From Dokdonia sp. (GTDB taxonomy: Bacteria; Bacteroidota; Bacteroidia; Flavobacteriales; Flavobacteriaceae): a stretch of 64,000 bases of DNA. Shown in pieces: positions 1 through 8,134 of the stretch (its first letter is position 1; every line of letters begins with the position of its first letter). The stretch spans positions 186,001 to 250,000 of the forward strand of contig JAHDIF010000002.1 of NCBI GenBank assembly GCA_020630915.1, read 5' to 3'. The notes under the pieces are model-generated. The model did no database searches and was not told the origin of the DNA. It saw nothing but the letters and a program-made list of their open reading frames with translations. The position numbers were made by a program, and so were the translations under genes.

Positions 1-675
1 ATACATAATGTAAAACACTATAGGGCTTGTGCCACGAGCGCTATGAGAGAAGCGGGTAATGGGTATGCTTTCGCGAAAGCGATACAAGAACAAACCACTA
101 TCAATATTGACATAATCAATGGAGAAGAAGAAGCTGCCATTATTGCAGCGACAGATTTATATAGTTTCATTAAAAAAGATAAAACCTATTTGTACATAGA
201 CGTAGGAGGAGGGAGTACAGAATTTACTGTGTATAATGAAGGAAAACCAGTGACTTCAAAGTCATTTAAAATTGGTACCGTACGTCTAATTAATGAGAAT
301 GTAGCAGATACCGTATGGGAAAGTGCACAACAATGGATTGAAAAGAATACGCAAGAGTATAGAAGTATTCGTGTGCTCGGTACGGGTGGAAATATTAATA
401 AGATATTTAAGCTCAGCGGTTTTAAAACAGGTAGACCTTTAACCTATCTGTATCTAGTGGGTTACTACAAGAAGCTTGCTAAAATGACTTATTCACAACG
501 CATTACAGAACTATCACTCAATCCCGATAGAGCCGATGTAATTATTCCAGCTATGGAAATTTATCTTAAATCTATGCAATGGTCTAAAGCAGAGCATATT
601 TATGTTCCTAAAGTAGGGCTGGCAGATGGGATTATTAAGTCTCTTTATTTGGCTAACCTAGAAATAGAAGGATAG
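1..675 (+). CDS. ppx: Ppx/GppA family phosphatase (exopolyphosphatase type), 3' part of gene
   Basis: The frame is open from base 1, so the gene starts left of the window; 224 C-terminal residues are visible. The first residues read YRACATSAMREAGNG, matching the Ppx/GppA motif with A-T-S-A-x-R-E-A-x-N. It is followed by INGEEEA, which holds the catalytic-type Glu, and DVGGGSTE, the phosphate-binding loop of the ASKHA fold. The family hydrolyses polyphosphate or pppGpp in the cytoplasm. The visible part ends soon after the second ASKHA lobe, so this looks like the short form without an HD domain. The palindrome GCTTTCGCGAAAGC at 67-80 encodes AFAKA in this protein. The choice between polyphosphatase and pppGpp phosphatase cannot be made from sequence. 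Confidence 0.88.
   Translation: MHNVKHYRACATSAMREAGNGYAFAKAIQEQTTINIDIINGEEEAAIIAATDLYSFIKKDKTYLYIDVGGGSTEFTVYNEGKPVTSKSFKIGTVRLINENVADTVWESAQQWIEKNTQEYRSIRVLGTGGNINKIFKLSGFKTGRPLTYLYLVGYYKKLAKMTYSQRITELSLNPDRADVIIPAMEIYLKSMQWSKAEHIYVPKVGLADGIIKSLYLANLEIEG
67..80. repeat. Iterated palindrome GCTTTCGCGAAAGC, copy 1
   Basis: Perfect 14-bp copy inside the ppx-type gene, read in frame as AFAKA. Outer bases are T on the left and G on the right. Confidence 0.95.
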
Positions 676-811
676 GGTACTTCAATTGTTTAAATAGATA
701 GAATTATTGACAATTCAAGTGATAATTGACCACTTTATCGATAAAAAGTGTTCCTTGAAAGATGTACACTTCTTAATTTATTTTTTTATGATAAGGTCTT
801 TTAGAAGACTA

Positions 812-819
812 TATATTTG
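812..819 (+). promoter_or_regulatory. Candidate -7 element (TATATTTG)
   Basis: This matches the Bacteroidota -7 consensus TAnnTTTG, 41 bases before the start codon of the beta-barrel gene. No convincing -33 TTG was found at the expected distance, so support is partial. Confidence 0.45.
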
Positions 820-860
820 TGCTAAATATTTCAATATTCGGAGTATAAAATTTAATATTT

Positions 861-1448
861 ATGAAAAAATTACTTTTAGGCGTTGTTGCTATTATATTTT
901 CGGTAGCAGTAAGTGGTCAAATTACTTCTGGAGCTAAAGGCGGACTTGTATTTAGTAAACTAGCTAGTTTTGAAGCTGATGGGTCGGGACTCATTGATAA
1001 TGTTACTGCTACTATAGAAGGTGGTCGTACTGGATATTTTGCAGGATTTTTTGTTGGAATTCCAATCAAAGAAAACTTAAGTTTTCAACCAGAATTTCAA
1101 TACGTACAACAGGGAAGTAATGCAGATGCTTTGCGTATAGATTACTTACAATTACCACTAGCGATTAACTACGATATAGGTCAGAAGCTTTTTATAAATG
1201 TAGGGCCTCAACTAGGAATGAGGGTTTGGACGCCTGGAGATTCAGGACTTATTGATTCCTTTGATTATTCTGTATTTGGTTCTTTAGGATACCATATCAC
1301 AGAGAGTATATTTATAGAAGGCCGATATTCTCTTGGATTAAATGATATAGCAAAAGGTGGTAATATAGACTTAAGTCTTAATGATGAATTAACAAACCCA
1401 TCGTTTAAGAACTCTTACTTTTATTTTGGACTAGGTTATAAGCTTTAG
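861..1448 (+). CDS. Outer-membrane beta-barrel protein (porin family, OMP_b-brl type)
   Basis: A 195-residue protein with a clear signal peptide (residues 1-20, ending VAVSGQ). The rest alternates hydrophobic and polar residues and is rich in Gly and aromatics. Segments such as PEFQYVQQG and LPLAINYDIGQKLFINVGPQLG are typical of the small 8-strand barrels of Bacteroidota. The last residues (FYFGLGYKL) form a barrel C-terminus ending in a hydrophobic residue. A passive or structural outer-membrane role is likely; no substrate can be named. The gene stands alone with a TAnnTTTG-like element upstream and a stem-loop terminator directly downstream. Confidence 0.85.
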   Translation: MKKLLLGVVAIIFSVAVSGQITSGAKGGLVFSKLASFEADGSGLIDNVTATIEGGRTGYFAGFFVGIPIKENLSFQPEFQYVQQGSNADALRIDYLQLPLAINYDIGQKLFINVGPQLGMRVWTPGDSGLIDSFDYSVFGSLGYHITESIFIEGRYSLGLNDIAKGGNIDLSLNDELTNPSFKNSYFYFGLGYKL

Positions 1449-1470
1449 AAGAAAGTATAGTATATAATAA

Positions 1471-1500
1471 AAACGCCTCTGCAACTGTAGGGGCATTTTT
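1471..1500. terminator. Stem-loop terminator between converging genes
   Basis: Arms 1475-1480 and 1489-1494 (GCCTCT / AGGGGC, one G-T pair) are flanked by an A-run on the left and a T-run on the right. It can therefore serve both the barrel gene on the plus strand and miaE on the minus strand. Confidence 0.7.
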
Positions 1501-1503
1501 CTT

Positions 1504-2109
1504 TTATCCGTGCATCGTTTCTGATACACTAAGTTCTTTTATCACACTTGCTTCGTAATCAAGAAGTTCGTGCCATTTTTTATCTACAAGCTCACGATCT
1601 CCATATTGTCTAGCAAACTTGAGGAACATTGTATAGTGACCAGCTTCACTTATCATTAATTTTCTATAAAATTTTGCAAGTTTCTTATCTTCTAACTCTT
1701 CTGATAGCAATCTAAAACGCTCACAGCTTCGGGCTTCTACTAATGCTGCCACGAGTAACCTATTAATCAAACTTTCAAGCCTACTACCTCCTTTAGGAAA
1801 ATAGAAACGCAATTTATTTACATACACATCTTTGCGCTCTCGTCCTAGAGTTAGTCCCCTTTCTTTCATAAGATCATGAACCATTGTAAAATGACTCATT
1901 TCTTCTTGCGCAAGATCACTCATTTCTGACACTAGTTCTGTATAATCTGGAAAGCCTACTATAAACGATATTGCAGCACTGGCAGCTTTTTGCTCGCAGT
2001 AAGCATGATCGGTAAGGATATCTTCAATATTCTTTTCTACAATATTCACCCACCTAGGATCCGTAGGAAGTTTAAGGTGAAGCATTTTGATAGCATCTTT
2101 CTGTTCCAT
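1504..2109 (-). CDS. miaE: tRNA-(ms2io6A)-hydroxylase MiaE
   Basis: A 201-residue protein of the diiron, ferritin-like MiaE family, which hydroxylates the 2-methylthio-N6-isopentenyl group of A37 in tRNAs reading UNN codons. Diiron ligand motifs are visible in order: an N-terminal Glu in HAYCEQKAA, EEMSHF, EARSCERF and EAGHYTMF, spaced as in a four-helix carboxylate-bridged diiron protein. The length fits the family. It starts 3 bases after the dnaX stop codon, so the two are almost certainly cotranscribed. The modification needs oxygen, consistent with an aerobic host. Confidence 0.9.
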   Translation of the reverse strand: MEQKDAIKMLHLKLPTDPRWVNIVEKNIEDILTDHAYCEQKAASAAISFIVGFPDYTELVSEMSDLAQEEMSHFTMVHDLMKERGLTLGRERKDVYVNKLRFYFPKGGSRLESLINRLLVAALVEARSCERFRLLSEELEDKKLAKFYRKLMISEAGHYTMFLKFARQYGDRELVDKKWHELLDYEASVIKELSVSETMHG

Positions 2110-2112
2110 AGT

Positions 2113-3918
2113 TTATAGTTCTAAGTCAAAGGTCTTTCGTAATAAATCTATATCTGGATTGTGTTCTTTTAGTTTATCATACTTTTCTTGTGGAGTATAG
2201 GCATATCTGCGCTGAACCTCCTCGTTTACGTTAATTTCCAGCGTTATAGCATAGTTTTTGAGAGAACGTTTTAAAAACTCTAATAAAGGCCCTTGAGCCC
2301 TTTCTACCTCGACCTTCATTGTTTCATTAGGAAATTCTAATTTGATCGCAGTGCCTTCTAATTTGGGAGTATCTGCCTCTAGATTTGAGGCTATAATGCG
2401 CTCTCCTTTATGGATAAGTTTTTTTACATATTCTTGCCAGACGGCTTGCATGGCAATCTCTGTAAACGGCTCACTTGGGAGATTAGTTTGGTCTACTTTT
2501 TTCTCTGACAGTTTTTCTTGAAGTTCTTTTTTCTTTTGGAGTCCTTTTAATGATAGACCTGAGACTCTTTCTTTAGTAATACTAAGGCTAGGTTTAGGAG
2601 TATGATCTTCTTGTATAGTTTTGGGAAGAACTTCTGATGATAGCTCTGTAATAGCTAGAGAAGCAGTGTTAGATTCATTATAGGTCACATCTAACTTTTC
2701 TTTAGTACTATTTATTGCAGTGGCGATAGATGATTGTTGACTCCCTTGGATATCTGAAGATTTGGGAGGTTTTTCTTCTTTTGTTTGGCTAATTGTAGAG
2801 GGTTCTCTTTCTTTATAAAAAGAAGGCGGAACTATGCTGGGTGTGTCATTTTTTTTTTCTCCATCAAAAGTGATAGAGGCAAGTTGCATCAGGCAAAGTT
2901 CTACAAGGAGTCGCTGGTTTCTGCTTGTTTTGTACTTTAAGTCACAATCGTTTGCCATTTCTGTTGCCTTGAGCAAAAATTGCATTTCTGTTTTTTGTGA
3001 CTGTTCGTAGTATCTTTTTTTGGTACCATCACCTACTTCTAATAAGTGTATAGTCGCTGGCGTTTTACACACCATAAGATCTCTAAAGTGAGATGCAAGC
3101 CCCGCTATAAAATGATGTCCATCGAAACCTCTAGATAGGATATCATTAAATTGTAACAGTAAATCTGGTATATTATTACTCATTATGTGATCGGTAGCCA
3201 CAAAATAAGTTTCATAATCTAGTACATTTAGGTTTTCGGTTACCGCCTTACGCGTGAGCGTGTTACCACTAAAACTTACTACTCTGTCAAAAATGGATAA
3301 TGCATCACGCATAGCGCCATCTGCTTTCTGGGCAATAATATGCAGGGCTTCTTCATCTGCATCGATACCTTCTTCTTGGGCGATGGTCACTAAATGTTTT
3401 CTAGCGTCTGACACAGAAATACGTTTAAAATCAAAAATCTGACATCTGGATAAGATGGTCGGGATGATCTTATGTTTTTCTGTTGTTGCAAGTATAAAAA
3501 TAGCATGCTTGGGAGGCTCTTCTAAAGTTTTAAGAAAAGCGTTAAAGGCCGCCTGAGATAACATATGTACCTCATCTATTATATATACTTTGTAAGATCC
3601 AACTTGTGGCGGGATACGCACTTGATCAATCAAGTTACGAATGTCATCTACAGAGTTATTGGATGCTGCATCTAGCTCAAAAATATTAAAGGCAAAATCT
3701 TCATCTGGCTTTGTATCTGGTGTGGTGTTAATTCTTTTTGCGAGAATGCGGGCGCAACTTGTTTTACCCACACCACGCGGACCACAAAAAAGCAAGGCTT
3801 GCGCTAGATGATTATTTGCAATGGCATTTTCTAGAGTATTAGTAATAGCCTGCTGTCCCACAACGTCTTTAAAGACTTGAGGTCGGTATTTACGGGCAGA
3901 TACTATAAAATGTTCCAT
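2113..3918 (-). CDS. dnaX: DNA polymerase III subunit gamma/tau DnaX
   Basis: A 601-residue clamp-loader ATPase. Walker A is GPRGVGKT (residues 46-53), Walker B is in YIIDEVHMLS, sensor 1 is in ILATTE, and the arginine-finger SRC motif is in LSRCQIF. After the AAA+ core and domain III (to about residue 350) comes a low-complexity Ser/Thr/Lys linker, then a C-terminal tau-like domain from about residue 480. The four-Cys zinc module of proteobacterial DnaX is absent: Walker A runs through a short acidic stretch straight into FELDAASNNSV. I recall this being common in flavobacterial DnaX. It is the first gene of a pair with miaE. Confidence 0.95.
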   Translation of the reverse strand: MEHFIVSARKYRPQVFKDVVGQQAITNTLENAIANNHLAQALLFCGPRGVGKTSCARILAKRINTTPDTKPDEDFAFNIFELDAASNNSVDDIRNLIDQVRIPPQVGSYKVYIIDEVHMLSQAAFNAFLKTLEEPPKHAIFILATTEKHKIIPTILSRCQIFDFKRISVSDARKHLVTIAQEEGIDADEEALHIIAQKADGAMRDALSIFDRVVSFSGNTLTRKAVTENLNVLDYETYFVATDHIMSNNIPDLLLQFNDILSRGFDGHHFIAGLASHFRDLMVCKTPATIHLLEVGDGTKKRYYEQSQKTEMQFLLKATEMANDCDLKYKTSRNQRLLVELCLMQLASITFDGEKKNDTPSIVPPSFYKEREPSTISQTKEEKPPKSSDIQGSQQSSIATAINSTKEKLDVTYNESNTASLAITELSSEVLPKTIQEDHTPKPSLSITKERVSGLSLKGLQKKKELQEKLSEKKVDQTNLPSEPFTEIAMQAVWQEYVKKLIHKGERIIASNLEADTPKLEGTAIKLEFPNETMKVEVERAQGPLLEFLKRSLKNYAITLEINVNEEVQRRYAYTPQEKYDKLKEHNPDIDLLRKTFDLEL

Positions 3919-3976
3919 TATGGCAAATATAAATGAGACACCTTAAAAAAAGGCGCCATCTTAGCCCAAATCATAT

Positions 3977-4150
3977 TTATTTATTAACAGATAGGGCTGC
4001 AATCTCTTTTTCAATTTCGGCAGCGCGGGCGTATAGTTTGTCGCTTTCACTTCGGTTGCTTTTACTAAGTTTAAAAGCATCTTCTAGCACTTTTTTGTGT
4101 GTTTCTTGAAGTTTTTCTAACGGTGACTTTTTCTTGAATAATCCGAACAT
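3977..4150 (-). CDS. Small Lacal_2735-type protein (57 residues)
   Basis: A short gene found by reading the minus strand. It starts at 4150 with MFGLFKKKSPLEKLQ and ends in a TAA at 3977-3979. The sequence is Lys/Glu rich, predicted fully helical, and contains LSKSNRSESDKLYARAAEIE. It matches my memory of the flavobacterial Lacal_2735 family in length, in the MFGLFKKK start and in the central SNR-x-SD-x-x-YA pattern. No enzymatic motif is seen and the function is unknown. It lies between dnaX and the 2TM cluster and has its own upstream region carrying an iterated palindrome. Confidence 0.8.
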   Translation of the reverse strand: MFGLFKKKSPLEKLQETHKKVLEDAFKLSKSNRSESDKLYARAAEIEKEIAALSVNK

Positions 4151-4191
4151 GTCTTTTTTTTAATAAAGATACTTTAAAAGTGAGGTATTAC

Positions 4192-4205
4192 GCTTTCGCG
4201 AAAGC
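4192..4205. repeat. Iterated palindrome GCTTTCGCGAAAGC, copy 2
   Basis: Perfect copy in the divergent intergenic region between the 57-residue gene and the first 2TM gene. Outer bases C and A. Confidence 0.95.
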
Positions 4206-4331
4206 ATAAACCTATCTTAAAAAAGCTGCTGTATACAATTCAGTCTTATAAAATGACAATTGGGTAAAGCATAGTTTGTGAGGAGCCTTTTTTCTATGAT
4301 TTTTACACCGTAATCAAAAAACAACATCGTT

Positions 4332-4610
4332 ATGTACTCACAAAATCAACAAAAATTAGAAAGAGCGAAAGCTCAGGTGAAAGAAATAAGAGACTTTTAT
4401 TCTCACTTAATTACCTATTGTATAATGATGCCTATATTTTTTATAGTAAACTATTATACGACTTCATTTCCTTGGGCTATTTTTCCTACAGTAGGATGGG
4501 GGATTGGTATATTGTCCCACGCGGCACAGACTTTTAGATGGAATCCTTTTTTTGGAAGAGATTGGGAAAAACGTAAAATAGAAGAACTTATTAGAAAAGA
4601 CGAATTTTAA
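4332..4610 (+). CDS. 2TM domain-containing protein, first of three
   Basis: A 92-residue protein. A short charged helix (KLERAKAQVKEIRDFYSH) leads into two hydrophobic segments (about residues 27-45 and 52-70) and ends with WNPFFGRDWEKRKIEELIRK. This is the layout of the Pfam 2TM domain: helix, two membrane spans with a short linker, then the W-E-x-R-K-I-x-E motif. In other flavobacterial proteins the domain is attached to sensor histidine kinases. Here it stands alone, 12 bases from the next copy. Function unknown; the downstream LytTR regulator suggests signalling. Confidence 0.8.
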   Translation: MYSQNQQKLERAKAQVKEIRDFYSHLITYCIMMPIFFIVNYYTTSFPWAIFPTVGWGIGILSHAAQTFRWNPFFGRDWEKRKIEELIRKDEF

Positions 4611-4622
4611 AAAACGAACACT

Positions 4623-4919
4623 ATGGAAACTAATCAAGATAAATACGCAAGAGCAGCCGAAAGGGTTGCTAACATTAGAAAATTTTATGGCAAAATCACA
4701 AAATTTGTAATCTTTATTGTCTTTTTAATCATATTTGATCTATTTATTTATGAACTAGAAGGGACTTGGTTTATATGGATCTTAGGGTTTGTATCTTTAG
4801 GCCTTATTCTTGAAGCATCTAAACTGTTTGGATTAAACCTTATTTTAGGTAAAGACTGGGAGCGACGCAAGATAGAAGAAGAAATGCGCAAAGAAGAGAA
4901 CAATACATTTTATTCATAA
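4623..4919 (+). CDS. 2TM domain-containing protein, second of three
   Basis: A 98-residue paralogue of its neighbour. It has an N-terminal charged helix (KYARAAERVANIRKFYGKI), two membrane spans (about residues 28-46 and 50-68) and a C-terminal LGKDWERRKIEEEMRKEE motif. The three copies share the helix-2TM-WExRKI plan but have clearly diverged in the spans, so the tandem duplication is old. It sits 12 bases after the first copy and 9 bases before the third, which indicates one transcript. Confidence 0.8.
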   Translation: METNQDKYARAAERVANIRKFYGKITKFVIFIVFLIIFDLFIYELEGTWFIWILGFVSLGLILEASKLFGLNLILGKDWERRKIEEEMRKEENNTFYS

Positions 4920-4928
4920 TCTTAAAAC

Positions 4929-5264
4929 ATGGACGAGAATAAACTAGAAAGGGCAAGAAGGCAAGTAGAACTTGAGAAGGGATGGTACACACATCTATAC
5001 GTTTACCTTTTGATTAACTTAGCACTTCAGTTGTTTTATGCTGGGGTTTTTGATAACGGGAGCTTTACGCAATACTTCCCGTGGTGGGTAAAATTAACAA
5101 CTCCCTTCTTTTGGGGTCTTAGTTTATTAGGACATTGGATTTATGTTTTCAAGAAAGTTAGAATTGTAAGTCCTTTTAAAAAATGGGAAGAACGTAAAAT
5201 CCAAGAGTTTATGGAGAAGGAAGAACAAGATTGGAAAACTATTAATAAAAGAATTAATAAGTGA
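4929..5264 (+). CDS. 2TM domain-containing protein, third of three
   Basis: A 111-residue paralogue with the same plan: KLERARRQVELEKGWYTHLYVY, two spans (about residues 24-42 and 58-76) and KKWEERKIQEFMEKEEQDWK. The linker between the spans is longer than in the other two. It is the last of the run; the LytTR regulator begins 124 bases later behind a possible promoter of its own. The N-terminal lysine-rich helix and C-terminal WEERKI motif are the parts conserved among all three. Confidence 0.8.
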   Translation: MDENKLERARRQVELEKGWYTHLYVYLLINLALQLFYAGVFDNGSFTQYFPWWVKLTTPFFWGLSLLGHWIYVFKKVRIVSPFKKWEERKIQEFMEKEEQDWKTINKRINK

Positions 5265-5357
5265 AGTTGGGATTTAAAGATGTGATAAGTAAAATTAGTT
5301 TCTGGCGTCTATTTTTACATTTTTTTTAAAAACTAGCCTCCCAGACATTACTAAGAA

Positions 5358-5365
5358 TAAATTTG
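5358..5365 (+). promoter_or_regulatory. Candidate -7 element (TAAATTTG) for the LytTR gene
   Basis: It matches TAnnTTTG and lies 23 bases before the regulator's ATG. No clear -33 TTG is present. If real, it lets the regulator be expressed separately from the 2TM genes. Confidence 0.4.
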
Positions 5366-5388
5366 ATCAAACATAAATAGATAACCTG

Positions 5389-6147
5389 ATGAATGTACTA
5401 GTTATAGAAGATGAAAAGCCCTCTGCAAGAAGGTTAAAAAGAATGCTTGCAGAACTTGATGTAGCTGTTCAAGAAATGCTTCACTCTGTTGAAGAGGCCG
5501 TAGAGTGGTTTAAAAGTAATGAGCATCCTGATCTTATTTTTCTGGATATTCAGTTATCGGATGGTTTATCTTTTGAGATTTTTGATCAAGTGACTGTAAA
5601 GAGTGCCATTATATTTACCACGGCTTACGATGAGTATGCATTGCAAGCTTTTAAATTAAATAGTATAGACTACCTATTAAAACCTATTGATGATGAAGAT
5701 TTAGAAAAAGCAGTTACTAAATTTAAGGAGCGTATTCCTAAGCAACAGAACGTTTCTCTCAATTTTGAAGATATTAAAAAATTATTAGGCGCAACTCCTG
5801 TAGAACGCGAGTACAAAAAACGTTTTACAACCAAAATAGGACAGCACATAAAAATGATTCCAGTAGACGAGATAGAATGTTTTTATAGTGAAAATAAAGG
5901 TACGTATGCGGCTACATTAGACAAACGCAATTATTTGCTAGATACAACATTAGAGCATCTTGAGAATGATTTACATCCTGAAGAATTCTTTAGAGTAAGC
6001 CGTAAGTATTTTGTGAATATTCACGCTATAAAAGACATTGTGTCTTATACCAATTCTAGGCTACAGATCAAATTAAATAACTGGGATGAACAAGAAATTA
6101 TAGTGAGTAGAGAACGTGTGAAAGATTTTAAAACTTGGATAGAGTAG
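5389..6147 (+). CDS. LytTR-family response regulator
   Basis: A 252-residue two-component regulator. The receiver domain spans residues 1-120, with acidic pocket IEDE, phosphoacceptor Asp53 in FLDIQLSDG, Thr in FTTAYDEYA and Lys in YLLKPID. A LytTR DNA-binding domain follows at residues 145-250, with the typical IPVDEIECFYSENKGTY and FFRVSRKYFVNI segments. Such regulators usually pair with a LytS/YehU-type membrane histidine kinase, but none is encoded here; the upstream neighbours are three kinase-less 2TM proteins. It converges with the LETM1-related gene, 6 bases away. Confidence 0.92.
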   Translation: MNVLVIEDEKPSARRLKRMLAELDVAVQEMLHSVEEAVEWFKSNEHPDLIFLDIQLSDGLSFEIFDQVTVKSAIIFTTAYDEYALQAFKLNSIDYLLKPIDDEDLEKAVTKFKERIPKQQNVSLNFEDIKKLLGATPVEREYKKRFTTKIGQHIKMIPVDEIECFYSENKGTYAATLDKRNYLLDTTLEHLENDLHPEEFFRVSRKYFVNIHAIKDIVSYTNSRLQIKLNNWDEQEIIVSRERVKDFKTWIE

Positions 6148-6153
6148 TAGTCT

Positions 6154-7338
6154 TTAGGTTTTATTCTCGTTAAAAGCACTAGGCAACAATTGCGGAATAA
6201 ATTTCACCAATAAAGGCATTAAAATAGTACCTCCAGGGAGTAAAAAAATGGCAAGTGAAGGTACCGTTTTACAAATATCTAATAGCTGGGTTCTTACAAT
6301 TCTCTTTTCTTCTTTAGATAACTCTCTCACGGTAGAGTGACTTAACAAAACAGCAAGTTCTTTACTTTGGGATATTTCCTTTGTCAATCGCGTTTTATTG
6401 CGTAGGACTAGTGTACTCACGGTCTTACTAGTTTGATTATAAAAATGTTGTAGGGGGTTACTGTATTTTAAATAAGAAATATCTTCTTTGTGTTGCTCAA
6501 TAAATTTTATAATAAATAGGAGTGCGTCTTTTTTATCGAGAAATGTAATATGAAGTTTTTTACATACCTCATTAATAAACTGCATTTCACTACTATCTAT
6601 TTCTTGATCACTTCCTATAGCAAGGGCACATATATCCATGAGATATTTTTTTTCAAGAGGATGATCAATTGTTGCAACTAGTTTCAAGAGATCTCCTTGA
6701 TTTTTTATGGGCCAGCTATTATAGCGTATAGAACTTTCAAATAACTTCATTAAAAGCTCATTATAGGTGTCTTTTTTTTGCTTTCGCGAAAGCGCCACCC
6801 ACACCGTTTGCATACATATTGCTTCAAAATGTCTTGCGTACTCCTCTGGAGACTCGTTGGTAATTAAAAAATGCTCAAAAGCTAATACATCTATATATAG
6901 TAATGCATTGGTAATTAGATGGCTAAAGTTTTTTTTGAGAAGAGGCTCATTGGTTTGAATGCGGTGATCTATTATTTTTTCTACCTGTTCAAATGAGGTC
7001 TCTTTTAAAAGGTTAAATTTTCCTTTTTTTGCTCCTTGTTCTAGAGCAGCATAGAACTCTATAATAGCTTGAATACACTCCTGTTGGTTTGCATTGCTAA
7101 TGCTATCATAAAAGGTATGGACGAGGGCGTCAAAAAGATTAATTTTTGTTTTTTCTTCCTCAGTCCATTTAAGTTGCTCACTCTCTTCATCACACATGGT
7201 TGCGATAGACGTACCGTAAATAAACCCATTTTCTCGAAGTTTAGAATACATCTGGTAGTCTTCCAGAGGATGTGCTGCGAGATGGTTAATCAAGTAACCG
7301 AGGTGTTTTTTTATCCAGCCAGAAGCAGATGGGTTCAT
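6154..7338 (-). CDS. LETM1-related protein
   Basis: A 394-residue protein that is largely alpha-helical. Its C-terminus has the LETM1-like signature: a helix with RELSKEEKRIVRTQLLDI, then PSLAIFLLPGGTILMPLL and KFIPQLLPSAF. In flavobacteria this family is annotated as LETM1-related biofilm-associated protein; the name rests on annotation tradition rather than anything visible here. The hydrophobic stretch around PGGTILMPLLVKFIP could be a membrane span. The palindrome at 6780-6793 encodes LSRK inside the protein. Orientation is convergent with the LytTR gene. Confidence 0.7.
   Translation of the reverse strand: MNPSASGWIKKHLGYLINHLAAHPLEDYQMYSKLRENGFIYGTSIATMCDEESEQLKWTEEEKTKINLFDALVHTFYDSISNANQQECIQAIIEFYAALEQGAKKGKFNLLKETSFEQVEKIIDHRIQTNEPLLKKNFSHLITNALLYIDVLAFEHFLITNESPEEYARHFEAICMQTVWVALSRKQKKDTYNELLMKLFESSIRYNSWPIKNQGDLLKLVATIDHPLEKKYLMDICALAIGSDQEIDSSEMQFINEVCKKLHITFLDKKDALLFIIKFIEQHKEDISYLKYSNPLQHFYNQTSKTVSTLVLRNKTRLTKEISQSKELAVLLSHSTVRELSKEEKRIVRTQLLDICKTVPSLAIFLLPGGTILMPLLVKFIPQLLPSAFNENKT
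6780..6793. repeat. Iterated palindrome GCTTTCGCGAAAGC, copy 3
   Basis: Perfect copy inside the LETM1-related gene, read on the minus strand as LSRK. Outer bases T and G. Confidence 0.95.
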
Positions 7339-7377
7339 CGTCTATTTTTTTAAATAAAGATACTTAAATAGAGGCAT

Positions 7378-7405
7378 AAAAAAAGCTCTTGCACTATGCA
7401 AGAGC
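7378..7405 (-). terminator. Rho-independent terminator of the minus-strand barrel gene
   Basis: A perfect 9-bp stem (7385-7393 with 7397-7405, GCTCTTGCA / TGCAAGAGC) and a 3-base loop are followed on the minus strand by seven U residues. Confidence 0.9.
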
Positions 7406-7428
7406 CTCCTGTTGTATTAAATAACTGT

Positions 7429-7998
7429 TTAGAAACGATATCCTACATTTACACCTCCTCTAAAGAAACCTTCTGGGGCAAAGTCGTCACCACCAAGATA
7501 GCGACCTCCTCCAGCCAATAATTCAATAACGAATCCATTGCGACTTACCCATTTCTGACCAATTGCAAATCCTACCCCAAACTGAGACCAATCTTCTTGC
7601 ATTAGGATAGATTCCTGCGCGTTTTCATTAAAATCAAAGAAGCGATTTTCTCCGGCGCCATATTGTAAAAGACCTTCTGCAAAGAAACCTCTTGCCCCGT
7701 AGTCTTTTTTATTAAAAAAGTATTGCCTATAATAAGGAGTTATTGCAAAATTTTGATCAATACCATCGTCAGTATCTAGCGTGAAATTCACACTTAATCC
7801 AGCTCCAGAATATTTACTCATGACATATTCATAACTGATATCTATAGCAGGAACAGCGAGGCCTTCTAAGGCATCAATACGTAACTCATGCTTTTTATTA
7901 TTTATATCGCTAAGGTTAACAGATTCCTCTTCTTCTTGTGCCACAGCATTGAAAGAAAATAAAAGTGCGGCAAGTAATAAAATTTTGTAATTTTTCAT
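7429..7998 (-). CDS. Outer-membrane beta-barrel protein
   Basis: I place the start at the Met at 7998 rather than the upstream in-frame ATG at 8037. From 7998 the protein begins with an immediate signal peptide (MKNYKILLLAALLFSFNAVAQ), whereas the longer form would put 13 residues in front of it. The mature protein (about 168 residues) starts with an acidic EEEESVNLSD stretch. It continues with barrel-like strands such as LRIDALEGLAVPAIDISYEY and ends GGVNVGYRF. It resembles DUF3575-type barrels. It is monocistronic with its own terminator. Function unknown. Confidence 0.8.
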   Translation of the reverse strand: MKNYKILLLAALLFSFNAVAQEEEESVNLSDINNKKHELRIDALEGLAVPAIDISYEYVMSKYSGAGLSVNFTLDTDDGIDQNFAITPYYRQYFFNKKDYGARGFFAEGLLQYGAGENRFFDFNENAQESILMQEDWSQFGVGFAIGQKWVSRNGFVIELLAGGGRYLGGDDFAPEGFFRGGVNVGYRF

Positions 7999-8034
7999 GA
8001 TTGTTTGTTTTTTGACTTTAATTGAATACGCAAA

Positions 8035-8067
8035 CAAAAGTTAGACTGTTTGTCATTCATGTAACAA
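8035..8067 (-). promoter_or_regulatory. Candidate promoter of the barrel gene
   Basis: On the minus strand TTG is followed after 21 bases by TAACTTTTG. The -33 TTG and spacing fit the flavobacterial promoter type, but the -7 element has one extra base relative to TAnnTTTG. Confidence 0.4.
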
Positions 8068-8134
8068 GCCTAAAACGAATTTACCTACCTTATATTTGAA
8101 CTTTAGGATTGTATTAACAGGATAAACATCGTAA

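Noticed and set aside
707-937. Open frame of 76 codons on the plus strand before the barrel gene
   Set aside because: It overlaps the barrel gene's start in another frame and its product is a Phe/Ile/Tyr-rich sequence typical of AT-rich noise.
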